64,000 nt of DNA. It comes from Methylocaldum marinum. GTDB taxonomy: Bacteria > Pseudomonadota > Gammaproteobacteria > Methylococcales > Methylococcaceae. Within the stretch, counting starts at the first letter, position 1. Every line of letters begins with the position of its first letter. The notes beneath the pieces were generated by a model. That model did not search any database and had not been told where the DNA came from. It saw nothing but the letters and a program-made list of their open reading frames with translations. The stretch covers positions 4,912,833-4,976,832 of the forward strand of contig NZ_AP017928.1 in assembly GCF_003584645.1 (NCBI RefSeq), in the 5' to 3' direction. A program made the translations under genes and the position numbers. Positions 7,614 through 17,752 of the stretch are shown here, in pieces.

Positions 7614-10600
7614 CGGTTCATCCCCACGCACGTGGGGAACACTTCAGCCGGAGATTGCCGGAACTTAGGCGGTCCGGTTCATCCCCACGCACGTGGGGAA
7701 CACATGTACTCCACGTGCGGGCCCTTGGCATAGGCCGGTTCATCCCCACGCACGTGGGGAACACCGTCGGTTCCGTTTGAGGCGGGTCATTCGGATCGGT
7801 TCATCCCCACGCACGTGGGGAACACGCGAGTCCGAGCGCACGGAGTCCCAAGCGCCCGCGGTTCATCCCCACGCACGTGGGGAACACGCGAGTCCGAGCG
7901 CACGGAGTCCCAAGCGCCCGCGGTTCATCCCCACGCACGTGGGGAACACTTAACGCAATCCCCGTCTTTCGAAACCGAGTCCGGTTCATCCCCACGCACG
8001 TGGGGAACACGTCGATTCGGAGTACCGCGAGACGGCCTACCGCGGTTCATCCCCACGCACGTGGGGAACACATCCGGCAGGGGGAGCTTCCTGCTGTGCA
8101 TGGCGGTTCATCCCCACGCACGTGGGGAACACAGCCGGTTGATGACGGCGACAACGTTCTCGGCCGGTTCATCCCCACGCACGTGGGGAACACCGCCCCA
8201 TGATGACATCCAGCGCCTCGGCCAGCGGTTCATCCCCACGCACGTGGGGAACACCTAAGCGCGCCCCACTGCGTCGCTTGGAGGTACGGTTCATCCCCAC
8301 GCACGTGGGGAACACAGTGGAATACCACCCGGTATATATCGGAGTGCCGGTTCATCCCCACGCACGTGGGGAACACGCGTCAGGGAAAAAACGTAACGGT
8401 TTCGAGCGTGGTTCATCCCCACGCACGTGGGGAACACCGTCCAGGTTAATTTGCTCGACGGTGGCCCCACGGTTCATCCCCACGCACGTGGGGAACACTA
8501 CAGCATCCGGATTTCGGACGCATCCCACTGCGGTTCATCCCCACGCACGTGGGGAACACGTTGACTGTCGATTTCCCGACCGTTGGGATTGCGGTTCATC
8601 CCCACGCACGTGGGGAACACGGCGCGTTCGCGGCTGGGTTTTCCGGGGTGTCCGGTTCATCCCCACGCACGTGGGGAACACGCTTACCATCCGCGTCGTA
8701 ACACCAGGACGACAGGTTCATCCCCACGCACGTGGGGAACACTGCCGCTTTGAAGACGAGCACATGCCACGGTTCGGTTCATCCCCACGCACGTGGGGAA
8801 CACTCCGGTGGTTGCCCGGATCTGCTCCGGGCAGGCGGTTCATCCCCACGCACGTGGGGAACACCCCTGGACCACGATGGAGGTACCTGACCATGGCGGT
8901 TCATCCCCACGCACGTGGGGAACACATGGCGATGGCTGCGCTGGTGGAGTCGATGGACGGTTCATCCCCACGCATGTGGGGAACACGAAGTCGAACATGC
9001 GCGCCTTCGCCCCGTTTCCGGTTCATCCCCACGCATGTGGGGAACACAGCATCGGGGATAGGCGGTCTAGCACGCTGAGCGGTTCATCCCCACGCATGTG
9101 GGGAACACTCCCGAGCCCAGATTATCTAGCGATCATCTGTCGGTTCATCCCCACGCATGTGGGGAACACTCGAATTCAATGAATACCTCCCCGTCGAATG
9201 TCGGTTCATCCCCACGCATGTGGGGAACACTAAGTTGATGTGAGGGATCACGGTTGTGTTTAACGGTTCATCCCCACGCATGTGGGGAACACTGAAAGAG
9301 CATAAACCTGAAAACGTGCTGGCTCGGTTCATCCCCACGCATGTGGGGAACACGCAGCCCGCAACGCTTTGTAACCGCGATGACCCGGTTCATCCCCACG
9401 CATGTGGGGAACACGTTTGGTGAAATCTATCATCCCGTTACGGGTGCGGTTCATCCCCACGCATGTGGGGAACACGGCGGCTTGGACGTCTTCGCCGTGA
9501 TGCCCGTCGGTTCATCCCCACGCATGTGGGGAACACTGCGCCATTGACCGACGCATACATGTCGATTTCGGTTCATCCCCACGCATGTGGGGAACACTTT
9601 CGACCGCCGTTTTGAGAGACGAAAAAGTTCGGTTCATCCCCACGCATGTGGGGAACACCTGTAACGGCCGCCGATCTGGTACTTGCCTGGCGGTTCATCC
9701 CCACGCATGTGGGGAACACAACCGGCCGTCCTCCAGGGCGGCCAGGAGCGCCGGTTCATCCCCACGCATGTGGGGAACACTCGGCCTCCGGTTACGATCG
9801 CTAACCCCTCCGCGGTTCATCCCCACGCATGTGGGGAACACGTCCGATTCCGATCAAGCGGCGCGACTTCTCTCGGTTCATCCCCACGCATGTGGGGAAC
9901 ACGGCCCGGAACTGCTCCCGGTACTGCTCCCGAACGGTTCATCCCCACGCATGTGGGGAACACACGATTGGATGGACGGCGCGGCATACATGGCCCGGTT
10001 CATCCCCACGCATGTGGGGAACACTCGAATTCAATGAATACCTCCCCGTCGAATGTCGGTTCATCCCCACGCATGTGGGGAACACGGATCGCGGGCCGTG
10101 CTTTGACTCATGATGCGCGGTTCATCCCCACGCATGTGGGGAACACGTCGGCGACGAGGTGTATCTGGTCGAGGGCATCGGTTCATCCCCACGCATGTGG
10201 GGAACACCGGTCTGTTGCGTCGCGGACTGCCCGATCGTTGCGGTTCATCCCCACGCATGTGGGGAACACCGGTTGCCAGGACGTCAGGGCGCCGCGTGCC
10301 GCGGTTCATCCCCACGCATGTGGGGAACACGCACCGGAGGATGAAACAACATTGCTGGCAATCGGTTCATCCCCACGCATGTGGGGAACACGGAGGATGA
10401 TTGATGAGTTCGAACGTCAAGGGCGGTTCATCCCCACGCATGTGGGGAACACGCTCTCTTTCACGCTCATGAATTTCCGACTCCCGGTTCATCCCCACGC
10501 ATGTGGGGAACACGTGGGCGACCGTGATCATCATTTCTTGCCGCCCGGTTCATCCCCACGCATGTGGGGAACACCTAAGATTACGTGTGTTTTCGTTTTG

Positions 10601-11367
10601 CATTTGCGGTTCATCCCCACGCATGTGGGGAACACATCTAACTGGTGCGGAAAATAAAGCTTAGGCTCGGTTCATCCCCACGCATGTGGGGAACACCTCC
10701 TGTAAGTAGGGAATGGCTTCCATAATGGCGGTTCATCCCCACGCATGTGGGGAACACGGCTTAAGGGACACTTGTCGTCTAACGCTTTTCGGTTCATCCC
10801 CACGCATGTGGGGAACACTCTTTAACCCACTCCCCGAACAGGTTGTTGGACGGTTCATCCCCACGCATGTGGGGAACACGATTTTAGAACAGTCGTACTC
10901 TCCGTATCCTGCGGTTCATCCCCACGCATGTGGGGAACACGTGTGCGCCAACGGAACTATCACCAACACTAACGGTTCATCCCCACGCATGTGGGGAACA
11001 CATACCAGGTGGATTTAGAAAACGCCAAACGCGCGGTTCATCCCCACGCATGTGGGGAACACGGCCGTTTAATCATGTATTCAATGTGCGGCCCCGGTTC
11101 ATCCCCACGCATGTGGGGAACACGAATATCATCCGACTACGCATTAGCTCAATGGCGGTTCATCCCCACGCATGTGGGGAACACCCGATTCGCCAGCCGA
11201 TTCTTGGTCCTCAATGCGGTTCATCCCCACGCATGTGGGGAACACTTTCTATACATGCCGCAGATTCGTCGTTATGACGGTTCATCCCCACGCATGTGGG
11301 GAACACTCGTACAACCGCAGTTGTCTACATGTCAACATCGGTTCATCCCCACGCATGTGGGGAACAC
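7614..11367 (-). CRISPR. Type I-E CRISPR array, 62 intact repeats and 61 spacers
   Basis: The 29-bp repeat recurs every 61 bp (occasionally 62). On the plus strand it begins CGGTTCATCCCC and ends GTGGGGAACAC. Read on the minus strand it begins GTGTTCCCC and ends GATGAACCG, the classic I-E form with a stem flanked by CCCCAC and GTGGGG. Repeats 1-22 (7614-8925) carry ACGCACGTGG; repeats 23-62 (8958-11367) carry ACGCATGTGG, a one-base change in the loop. Spacers are 32 or 33 bp. One spacer is present twice in a row (7826-7858 and 7888-7920), and another occurs twice 14 units apart (9170 and 10025). The cas genes and leader at the right end show transcription toward low coordinates. Confidence 0.98.
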
Positions 11368-11470
11368 ACCATTTCTAACCCTTTGTTAAAAATAGCAAAA
11401 AACGCCGGTCAAAATTCTACCGGCCAATCGCCGCTTTGAAAACGAAAAATCCAAGTTGTTAAAGAGCATC
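11368..11470 (-). promoter_or_regulatory. CRISPR leader
   Basis: This AT-rich 103-bp stretch lies between the cas2 stop and the newest repeat, which is the expected site of the leader holding the crRNA promoter and adaptation signals. It contains the inverted repeat GCCGGT (11404-11409) and ACCGGC (11419-11424). Read on the minus strand this gives CCGGTAGAATTTTGACCGG, which from memory resembles an upstream element of the E. coli I-E leader near GGTAGATTGTGACTGG. Runs of A and T flank it. An IHF site is likely but was not pinpointed. Confidence 0.75.
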
Positions 11471-12667
<1,197 letters not shown>

Positions 12668-12671
<4 letters not shown>

Positions 12672-13111
12672 CTCCAGTCCTTCAAGTGCACGGCGTGCTT
12701 ATCGTCGCCCACGGTCTTGAGGTATTTCTCGTCGGCAGTGACAAAGATGCCTTCATTGACGATGGCAAGAGCATGATGGGCCGCATCGTAGAAGGTGACG
12801 CGGTGGCGGGTCGTCAATGCCGGGATTTGGCGTTGCCATTCGGGTGCTGACAGCGGTTCTCCCGGGCCCATGGTCATCAACACATTCGCGTGATTGTCCC
12901 GGTCCCGCCTGCTCCATTCCTCCGCGCTCATTTCTAAAGGCTCCAGGCTTTTGCTTCTCTCGCGAATTCGGGCAAACGCTTCCATCCGTCCCCGTCTGGC
13001 GAGAGTTTCGGCCAAAGATTCATTGATTATCTTGCTGCGCTCGCCTTGGGGAATCTCCTGCAGCTGTGCCCGAACAGAGTCATCGAGAACGATATTGATC
13101 CGATGCGGCAT
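12668..13111 (-). CDS. VapB-like antitoxin fused to a truncated PIN (VapC) domain, inside the cas operon
   Basis: A 147-residue chimera. Residues 1 to about 75 (starting MPHRINIVLDDSVRAQLQEI) look like a ribbon-helix-helix antitoxin with a charged toxin-binding tail. Residues about 95-147 look like the C-terminal half of a PIN ribonuclease (TTRHRVTFYDAAHHALAI, then FVTADEKYL, then LKDWR). The N-terminal PIN strand with the first catalytic Asp and the Glu helix are absent, so nuclease activity is unlikely. An internal deletion in a vapBC pair would give exactly this. GGAGG sits 6 bases before the ATG, and the palindrome TGTATACA (13152-13159) upstream may be an old VapB operator. The stop overlaps cas1. 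Confidence 0.75.
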
Positions 13112-13161
13112 ATTCTGCCTCCGTAATGGTGGAGAAGAGTTTCACACACCATGTATACACA

Positions 13162-13221
13162 TTAAGTTCGCTTCACCAGCAGCAAACCGCAACCGAAGGC
13201 TTTGGCGGGGCCGATGCATTC
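13162..13221 (-). pseudogene. Relic of a second cas6e (C-terminal 19 codons) after cas5
   Basis: Just after cas5, in another frame, the minus strand reads ECIGPAKAFGCGLLLVKRT followed by TAA. GIGxAKxxGxGLL is the glycine-rich C-terminal signature of Cas6e; the intact Cas6e in this operon ends GIGSAKGFGFGMLLLQPVRI. In the E. coli-type order cas7-cas5-cas6e-cas1, cas6e follows cas5, which is exactly this position. The fragment differs from the intact gene, so it is not a recent partial copy. It overlaps the cas5 stop, as expected after a deletion that removed most of the old cas6e. This is a reading from a short match. Confidence 0.7.
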
Positions 13222-13909
13222 ACTTCACCGCTTCTTTAAGGGCAACCCGGCGCGGGACGAACTTCCGGATTCCATCCGGTGCTGCAAAGCACAGCGGTTG
13301 ATCCGGCAACGAGTCGGTACCTTCATCGAAGTACTCTACTTCGCGTTGGTGGGTAAACGCTTCCAGCGGTTGATCCCCCAACAGAGAAAGTAAGGCATCC
13401 GGTTCGTTGGCGAAAATGCCGCCGTATATCGGTGCCGTGGGAATGCAGGCTTTCCGGCCTAGCCAAACGCCCCATACAGGATTTTCCAATGCTTGCCCAA
13501 AAGAATTAATGAGCGAGATATTGCCTGACAGTACACAGGCAAAAGAGGCATCACATAAATATTGTCTGTAAGTAAGATGAGTATCCTTGATTTTCCCGTC
13601 AGCCGTCTTCGTATTCTGCACCGTGTGGTAATCGGTAATGCGCCGAACTATCAATTCTGCGGGCTTGTCCCCGTATTTTATCCAGCGTGGAACGGCTACC
13701 GTCAGCAGTCGCAGTCCTGTGCATTGTTCAAGCAACGTTTTCTCCTCTACGGAACCACGCGGGATTCCCAAAGCGGCAAGACACATGCCTAGAATGGCGC
13801 TTTTTGTGGGAAGCAGGCCGGAGTTACGTCGGTTGTATTGGCTATTGAAACCCCAGGCTTGAAGTGGTCCTTCTAGCCGTAAGGCGAGATGAGCAATTTC
13901 AATCGACAT
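13220..13909 (-). CDS. cas5e: Cascade subunit Cas5e (CasD)
   Basis: Cas5e caps the 5' handle of the crRNA in the type I-E Cascade complex. The 229-residue product starts MSIEIAHLALRLEGPLQAWG, the signature opening of Cas5e (LRLxGPLQAWG), followed by RRNSGLLPTKSAILGM. The ATG at 13909 lies within the end of cas7 (about 11 bases overlap). Family length is normal. Its 3' end abuts the relic of a second cas6e, so the downstream border of the gene is a deletion scar. Confidence 0.93.
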   Translation of the reverse strand: MSIEIAHLALRLEGPLQAWGFNSQYNRRNSGLLPTKSAILGMCLAALGIPRGSVEEKTLLEQCTGLRLLTVAVPRWIKYGDKPAELIVRRITDYHTVQNTKTADGKIKDTHLTYRQYLCDASFACVLSGNISLINSFGQALENPVWGVWLGRKACIPTAPIYGGIFANEPDALLSLLGDQPLEAFTHQREVEYFDEGTDSLPDQPLCFAAPDGIRKFVPRRVALKEAVK

Positions 13910-14957
13910 GAGCGCACGCCTTATACAGGAATTCAGCAAGGCTCAAGTCGGGAATTGCTCCATTGAAGAGTTCGCTCTTATCCAAACCCCAAGTGCTGTT
14001 AAGGTTTTCGCGTTCGTTTTTCATCGCATCCAGCGAAGCTTCGAACAAGCCCTTTCCGCCATAAGCGCGTATAGGTTTCTCGAAGGCATTAACCAGTTGC
14101 ACGGGGTGGCCGCTACTACGCACTACGCCAAGTACATAGCCCGGCAGGGTGGCAGCATTCATCGAATTTTTGCGAGCACCTGGAATTGCCTTGAGTGTGG
14201 CTTCGATGAAGCTACGCACGACTTCCTGCCTCTCCTCGCGGGACAACGCTTGCAGGTGATCCTTATCCGCAAGCATATCTATATTTAACGCGGCAAAACG
14301 ATAATAGGTGGCGGAATTGAATTCCAAAGTGCCAGTCATACCCGCGCCGGATTCCTCGTTGGGCTGCCAATCGTCCACGGCAGAGAAGAAGTCGATTTCA
14401 TTATCGACTTTGTGGGTAGACAAGGCATGGCTGAATAAAGCCGCGCCTTCTAACGTGAGCGAATGGTCGTTGGCGACCATTCGCCCGAAAAGTGCAATAT
14501 CGGCAGCATCTTTGAGAATTTCGGATGAAGCGGCTTTCTTGATAGCTTTCTTTGCATCGCCGGTTTCGTGAAAAGCCCGCGCTAATGCTTCGAGTTCGGC
14601 CTGTGAGGTGAAGAAAAGGGTTTTTACCTTGAGTTTCCCCGTTTTTTTCTCCGTATCAACATCAAATTTTGAAAGTGCATCAGCCAGCGCTTTTGCTTTA
14701 TCGAGTGCGTCTACCTCGGCAATGCCTTCAGCAATTAATGCATCGCGCAAAGGTTCTACGATAAGCCGCGTGCGCTGGCCTTGAAAGCGAGGGTTGATTT
14801 CCGTTGCTAACTCCCGAATTGCTCGCTTCCAGGATTGACTGGATACGCGCGCCCGCTGTACTCCACCGAAAATGGCAGTCTTGGGAGAATTGAGATCGTC
14901 ACGATTAAGGCAGGCGACGGGAAAGGATTGCAGGATATGCAGTTCGAGATGCTTCAT
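13899..14957 (-). CDS. cas7e: Cascade backbone subunit Cas7e (CasC/Cse4)
   Basis: Cas7e forms the six-copy helical backbone of Cascade along the crRNA spacer. The 352-residue product starts MKHLELHILQSFPVACLNRD and contains the family block KTAIFGGVQRARVSSQSWKR, an RRM-type core carrying RNA-contacting basic residues, plus the later ALPGYVLGVVRSSGHPVQLV region. Length is typical. It is preceded by cas6e with 27 bases between and overlaps cas5 downstream. Confidence 0.95.
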   Translation of the reverse strand: MKHLELHILQSFPVACLNRDDLNSPKTAIFGGVQRARVSSQSWKRAIRELATEINPRFQGQRTRLIVEPLRDALIAEGIAEVDALDKAKALADALSKFDVDTEKKTGKLKVKTLFFTSQAELEALARAFHETGDAKKAIKKAASSEILKDAADIALFGRMVANDHSLTLEGAALFSHALSTHKVDNEIDFFSAVDDWQPNEESGAGMTGTLEFNSATYYRFAALNIDMLADKDHLQALSREERQEVVRSFIEATLKAIPGARKNSMNAATLPGYVLGVVRSSGHPVQLVNAFEKPIRAYGGKGLFEASLDAMKNERENLNSTWGLDKSELFNGAIPDLSLAEFLYKACAHVD

Positions 14958-14984
14958 GATCGATTCCTTTGTTATTGCTCTTGA

Positions 14985-15617
14985 TTAAATTCGAACGGGT
15001 TGCAGCAGCAACATGCCGAAGCCGAAGCCTTTGGCGCTACCTATGCCCTTATAAAATGCTTCTTCAAATTGTTGTTGATCGGTGACTTCGAGCACTCCGC
15101 GAAAACGCACGCCGGTATGGACGCCATGTCCGTTTCTCTTGCGGAAGACCTGATCTTGGCAGAACCCTACTTCTGGAGCTTCGAGTACATTGAAGCCGGA
15201 TTCCATTGCTTTCCGTCGTAGCCACTCGGATTGCTCATCGATACGAGTGAGTGGTTTGCGACGGCCGTTCTTGGTGCGTTCGCCATTCGTATCGAACTTC
15301 AACACCTTGCGAGTGGGATTGGCTCGCAAATCGAAGCGGTATTGACGATGGCCCAGAAATTCCGGGGTAATGGATTTCACTGCCCAGCATTCTTCCGGAC
15401 ACCAGTCCGGTCGTTCGGGACGGTGCTCTTTAGAAAGCAGCAGTAAAGTGAAACCATCCGGCCCTGAGTCGAGCCGGGAAAGGAACGGGCGCGGTTGGCC
15501 GTCCAGTTTTGGAAATGCCTGCCAAGCCGCCCGATGCCAAGCATAGCTATCGGTAAGTTCAAGGCGTCGATAAGCAGCCAAATCGGGTTCAATCAGAGCC
15601 CTTGCCAGCCAACTCAT
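14985..15617 (-). CDS. cas6e: crRNA-processing endoribonuclease Cas6e (CasE), between cse2 and cas7
   Basis: Cas6e cuts the pre-crRNA at the base of each repeat hairpin and stays bound to the 3' handle. The 210-residue product starts MSWLARALIEPDLAAYRRLE. The likely catalytic histidine is H28 (SYAWHRAAWQAF), where E. coli and Thermus enzymes have their active His, and the C-terminal glycine-rich loop GIGSAKGFGFGML is present. Its ATG overlaps the cse2 stop as ATGA. Its place between cse2 and cas7 differs from the E. coli order; a relic at the canonical place suggests this copy replaced an older one. Confidence 0.93.
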   Translation of the reverse strand: MSWLARALIEPDLAAYRRLELTDSYAWHRAAWQAFPKLDGQPRPFLSRLDSGPDGFTLLLLSKEHRPERPDWCPEECWAVKSITPEFLGHRQYRFDLRANPTRKVLKFDTNGERTKNGRRKPLTRIDEQSEWLRRKAMESGFNVLEAPEVGFCQDQVFRKRNGHGVHTGVRFRGVLEVTDQQQFEEAFYKGIGSAKGFGFGMLLLQPVRI

Positions 15618-16156
15618 GAGGCTTCCTCCGGTTCCGTCATCGGTGCCCAGAAACTGCGCGCCCATTCCGTCCGTACTCGCTCGGTACGATACTGCCAGTT
15701 GAGCAGGTCTTCGAACAGTCGTTGATAGTTAACCGGAATGTCTTCCGCCTTGGCCCGAAGCACGAGACGAATGATCCGATCAAAAATTTCCTCGTCTTCC
15801 GCCGCTAGCAAATGCTGAAAACGGCGGGAGATAGGGCCAACGCCTTCCGCCGTGGCAAGCTGCTTGCGCTCCTCCTCTCTCAGCAATGCCCGACACAGCG
15901 CGCCGAAATCGCCTTCGGACGTTTCTTCCGGATGGGTGGCGTACAGACCGGCGACGGTCTGCACGGTCCGGGCAAGATGCGTGTCGCCAATACCCCCGAA
16001 ACGTCCGAGATATGGCCAAGCGCGATGACGTTTGCCGTCTACCAGGACGCAACGCATGTCAGCCATGAGACCCCTATCGTCCCGCCGGCTGCGTAAAAAT
16101 TCGAACAACTTTTCCTGTAGCTTTTGTATCGCGGTTTTTTCGGTTGGTTTTTCCAT
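15614..16156 (-). CDS. cse2: Cascade small subunit Cse2 (CasB)
   Basis: Cse2 dimerises in the belly of Cascade and stabilises the displaced DNA strand of the R-loop. The 180-residue, mostly helical product starts MEKPTEKTAIQKLQEKLFEF and has family features such as RAWPYLGRFGGIG and the C-terminal NYQRLFEDLLNWQY. Length is typical. It lies 6 bases after cse1 and overlaps cas6e by the ATGA arrangement. Confidence 0.92.
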   Translation of the reverse strand: MEKPTEKTAIQKLQEKLFEFLRSRRDDRGLMADMRCVLVDGKRHRAWPYLGRFGGIGDTHLARTVQTVAGLYATHPEETSEGDFGALCRALLREEERKQLATAEGVGPISRRFQHLLAAEDEEIFDRIIRLVLRAKAEDIPVNYQRLFEDLLNWQYRTERVRTEWARSFWAPMTEPEEAS

Positions 16157-16162
16157 TATTGT

Positions 16163-17752
16163 TTATTCCTCCATCTCCTCGGCTTCGGGTTCTTCCGGTT
16201 CGGTTTCGCGCTTGGACTGGGCGAACAGCTTGTCCCAACCTAGCGCGAAAGCTCGCATCTGACGGGGCGTTTCCTGGCCGCAGGCGAGTTTGTAGGCTTC
16301 GCGCGCTGCACCATGCACCGCTTTACGCCACACACGGCGGGTTTGTTCGACGGCTTCGGCGGTTGTGCCTATCGCTGCAACATGGTCCATCAAGCTGGGG
16401 CGCAGTTTTTCCACAGCGGTCCAATAATGGCGGGTAGCAGTGGCGTGCAGCTGACCGCGCAACTGGTTTTTATTGGGGCCAGCCATCTTGATTCTAGCCT
16501 CCCAACCGCCATCAATCTGTTCTCGATAAGTTTCCACCGCCCAGGAAAGCTTGCTTGCAACACTCTCAGCCCAACGTATTTCCGCGTCATAGGCGGTGCG
16601 GACGTTATCAGTACGCATGTTGGCGGGAACATGAAAAACAGATTCGACCGTATCAAGAATACTGGCCTTGTTGGTAAGGAGGGCCCCTACCCAGAGGTCA
16701 AATGGGACGTTATCGGGGATATTGCTCAGAGTCAGCGCACCGCCTGTTTGACCTTGTTTGCGGGAAGCAATAAGTGCGGATAACTCGCGCCAGATAGCCT
16801 TGGCACCAGCACCAAGCAACTGCCTTTCCTCGTTGTTCCGGCTGATAACTATCGTTGCAGCAGCTTCTGCCGGAAATTCAGGAAAAGCGGGATAAACGAG
16901 GCCATTTCCTAACAGTATTCCATCGCTATTGGCTTGCAATCGGAGCAGCCGAGAAAGAGGAACCAAACGGCCAAGATAGGTTCGTGTGGCATTCTCCACC
17001 GCTGGTTTATCGTCGAGATTGGCAGGAACGTATTCCCAGATCGGTTTACCCCAACTCCCGTGGCTTACATGATTGAAATGTTGGGCCACAGTCTCCTTGG
17101 TCAGCAGGTTGACACAGATAGTGTCGTACAACGTTTTGCGGCGAAGATAGGCGTGGAGCATCGAAGAGGGAGTACATGGCGCATGGGCGCTAGATTTGCT
17201 GGTTTCTTTACCATCCCATCGCACTTTGGCTATCAAACCACCAGGAGAGAATTGTTGTGAGGTCAGTAACATCAACGCCAAAACTGCCGGGGGAAAAGTT
17301 CGAGCAGCCGTAGGAAAACCTCCGTGATCAAACAAAGTAGTGTTATTTCCCGTGGCTAGAGCGAAATCCAATTTACTTGCCGAAGTAAGAGCTCCCAAAT
17401 CGCTGTCTTGATCAGCTTTTGCGTTTTTTGCTGGCTTCTCGATACAGGCGATCTGCAAAAATGGTTTTTGTGAGTGAAACAAATCGAACGAATCCCGCCA
17501 TTTTTCCAAATAGTGTTCCGCGGCTCCGGGTAGATCTTTCGGCGCTTCGTCCCAACTATCGATGTCCTCCGGTCCATCCAATGCCGCTTGAGCAACGCAG
17601 ATCAATAGCCGCATCAGGGCAATGCGTTCGTGCGAACGCACTGACAAATCGGAAAATTGCTGACCTTCCGTGAAAACTTCCAAAAGGCTGGCGAGTCGGC
17701 GCTCGCCGCCGGGTGTTACCACCGGAATCCAAGGTTCAGTCACAAGATTCAT
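16163..17752 (-). CDS. cse1: Cascade large subunit Cse1 (CasA/Cas8e)
   Basis: Cse1 recognises the PAM and recruits Cas3. The 529-residue product starts MNLVTEPWIPVVTPGGERRL (the LVxEPWIPV opening is diagnostic) and contains the N-terminal block FDLFHSQKPFLQI, the C-terminal four-helix region, and an acidic tail EPEEPEAEEMEE. The start at 17752 gives 17 bases of overlap with the end of cas3. Full length for the family. Confidence 0.95.
   Translation of the reverse strand: MNLVTEPWIPVVTPGGERRLASLLEVFTEGQQFSDLSVRSHERIALMRLLICVAQAALDGPEDIDSWDEAPKDLPGAAEHYLEKWRDSFDLFHSQKPFLQIACIEKPAKNAKADQDSDLGALTSASKLDFALATGNNTTLFDHGGFPTAARTFPPAVLALMLLTSQQFSPGGLIAKVRWDGKETSKSSAHAPCTPSSMLHAYLRRKTLYDTICVNLLTKETVAQHFNHVSHGSWGKPIWEYVPANLDDKPAVENATRTYLGRLVPLSRLLRLQANSDGILLGNGLVYPAFPEFPAEAAATIVISRNNEERQLLGAGAKAIWRELSALIASRKQGQTGGALTLSNIPDNVPFDLWVGALLTNKASILDTVESVFHVPANMRTDNVRTAYDAEIRWAESVASKLSWAVETYREQIDGGWEARIKMAGPNKNQLRGQLHATATRHYWTAVEKLRPSLMDHVAAIGTTAEAVEQTRRVWRKAVHGAAREAYKLACGQETPRQMRAFALGWDKLFAQSKRETEPEEPEAEEMEE

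Noticed and set aside
6894-7642. Minus-strand frames with a 41-residue tandem repeat
   Set aside because: They come from the 123-bp units with CRISPR repeat pieces; the period is a multiple of three, so openness is expected. No start site or family support.
7693-11389. Long open frames across the CRISPR array with recurring [17 protein letters not shown] and FIPTHVGNT peptides
   Set aside because: They are translations of the CRISPR repeat in different frames; the 61-bp period makes them stay open. No real protein.
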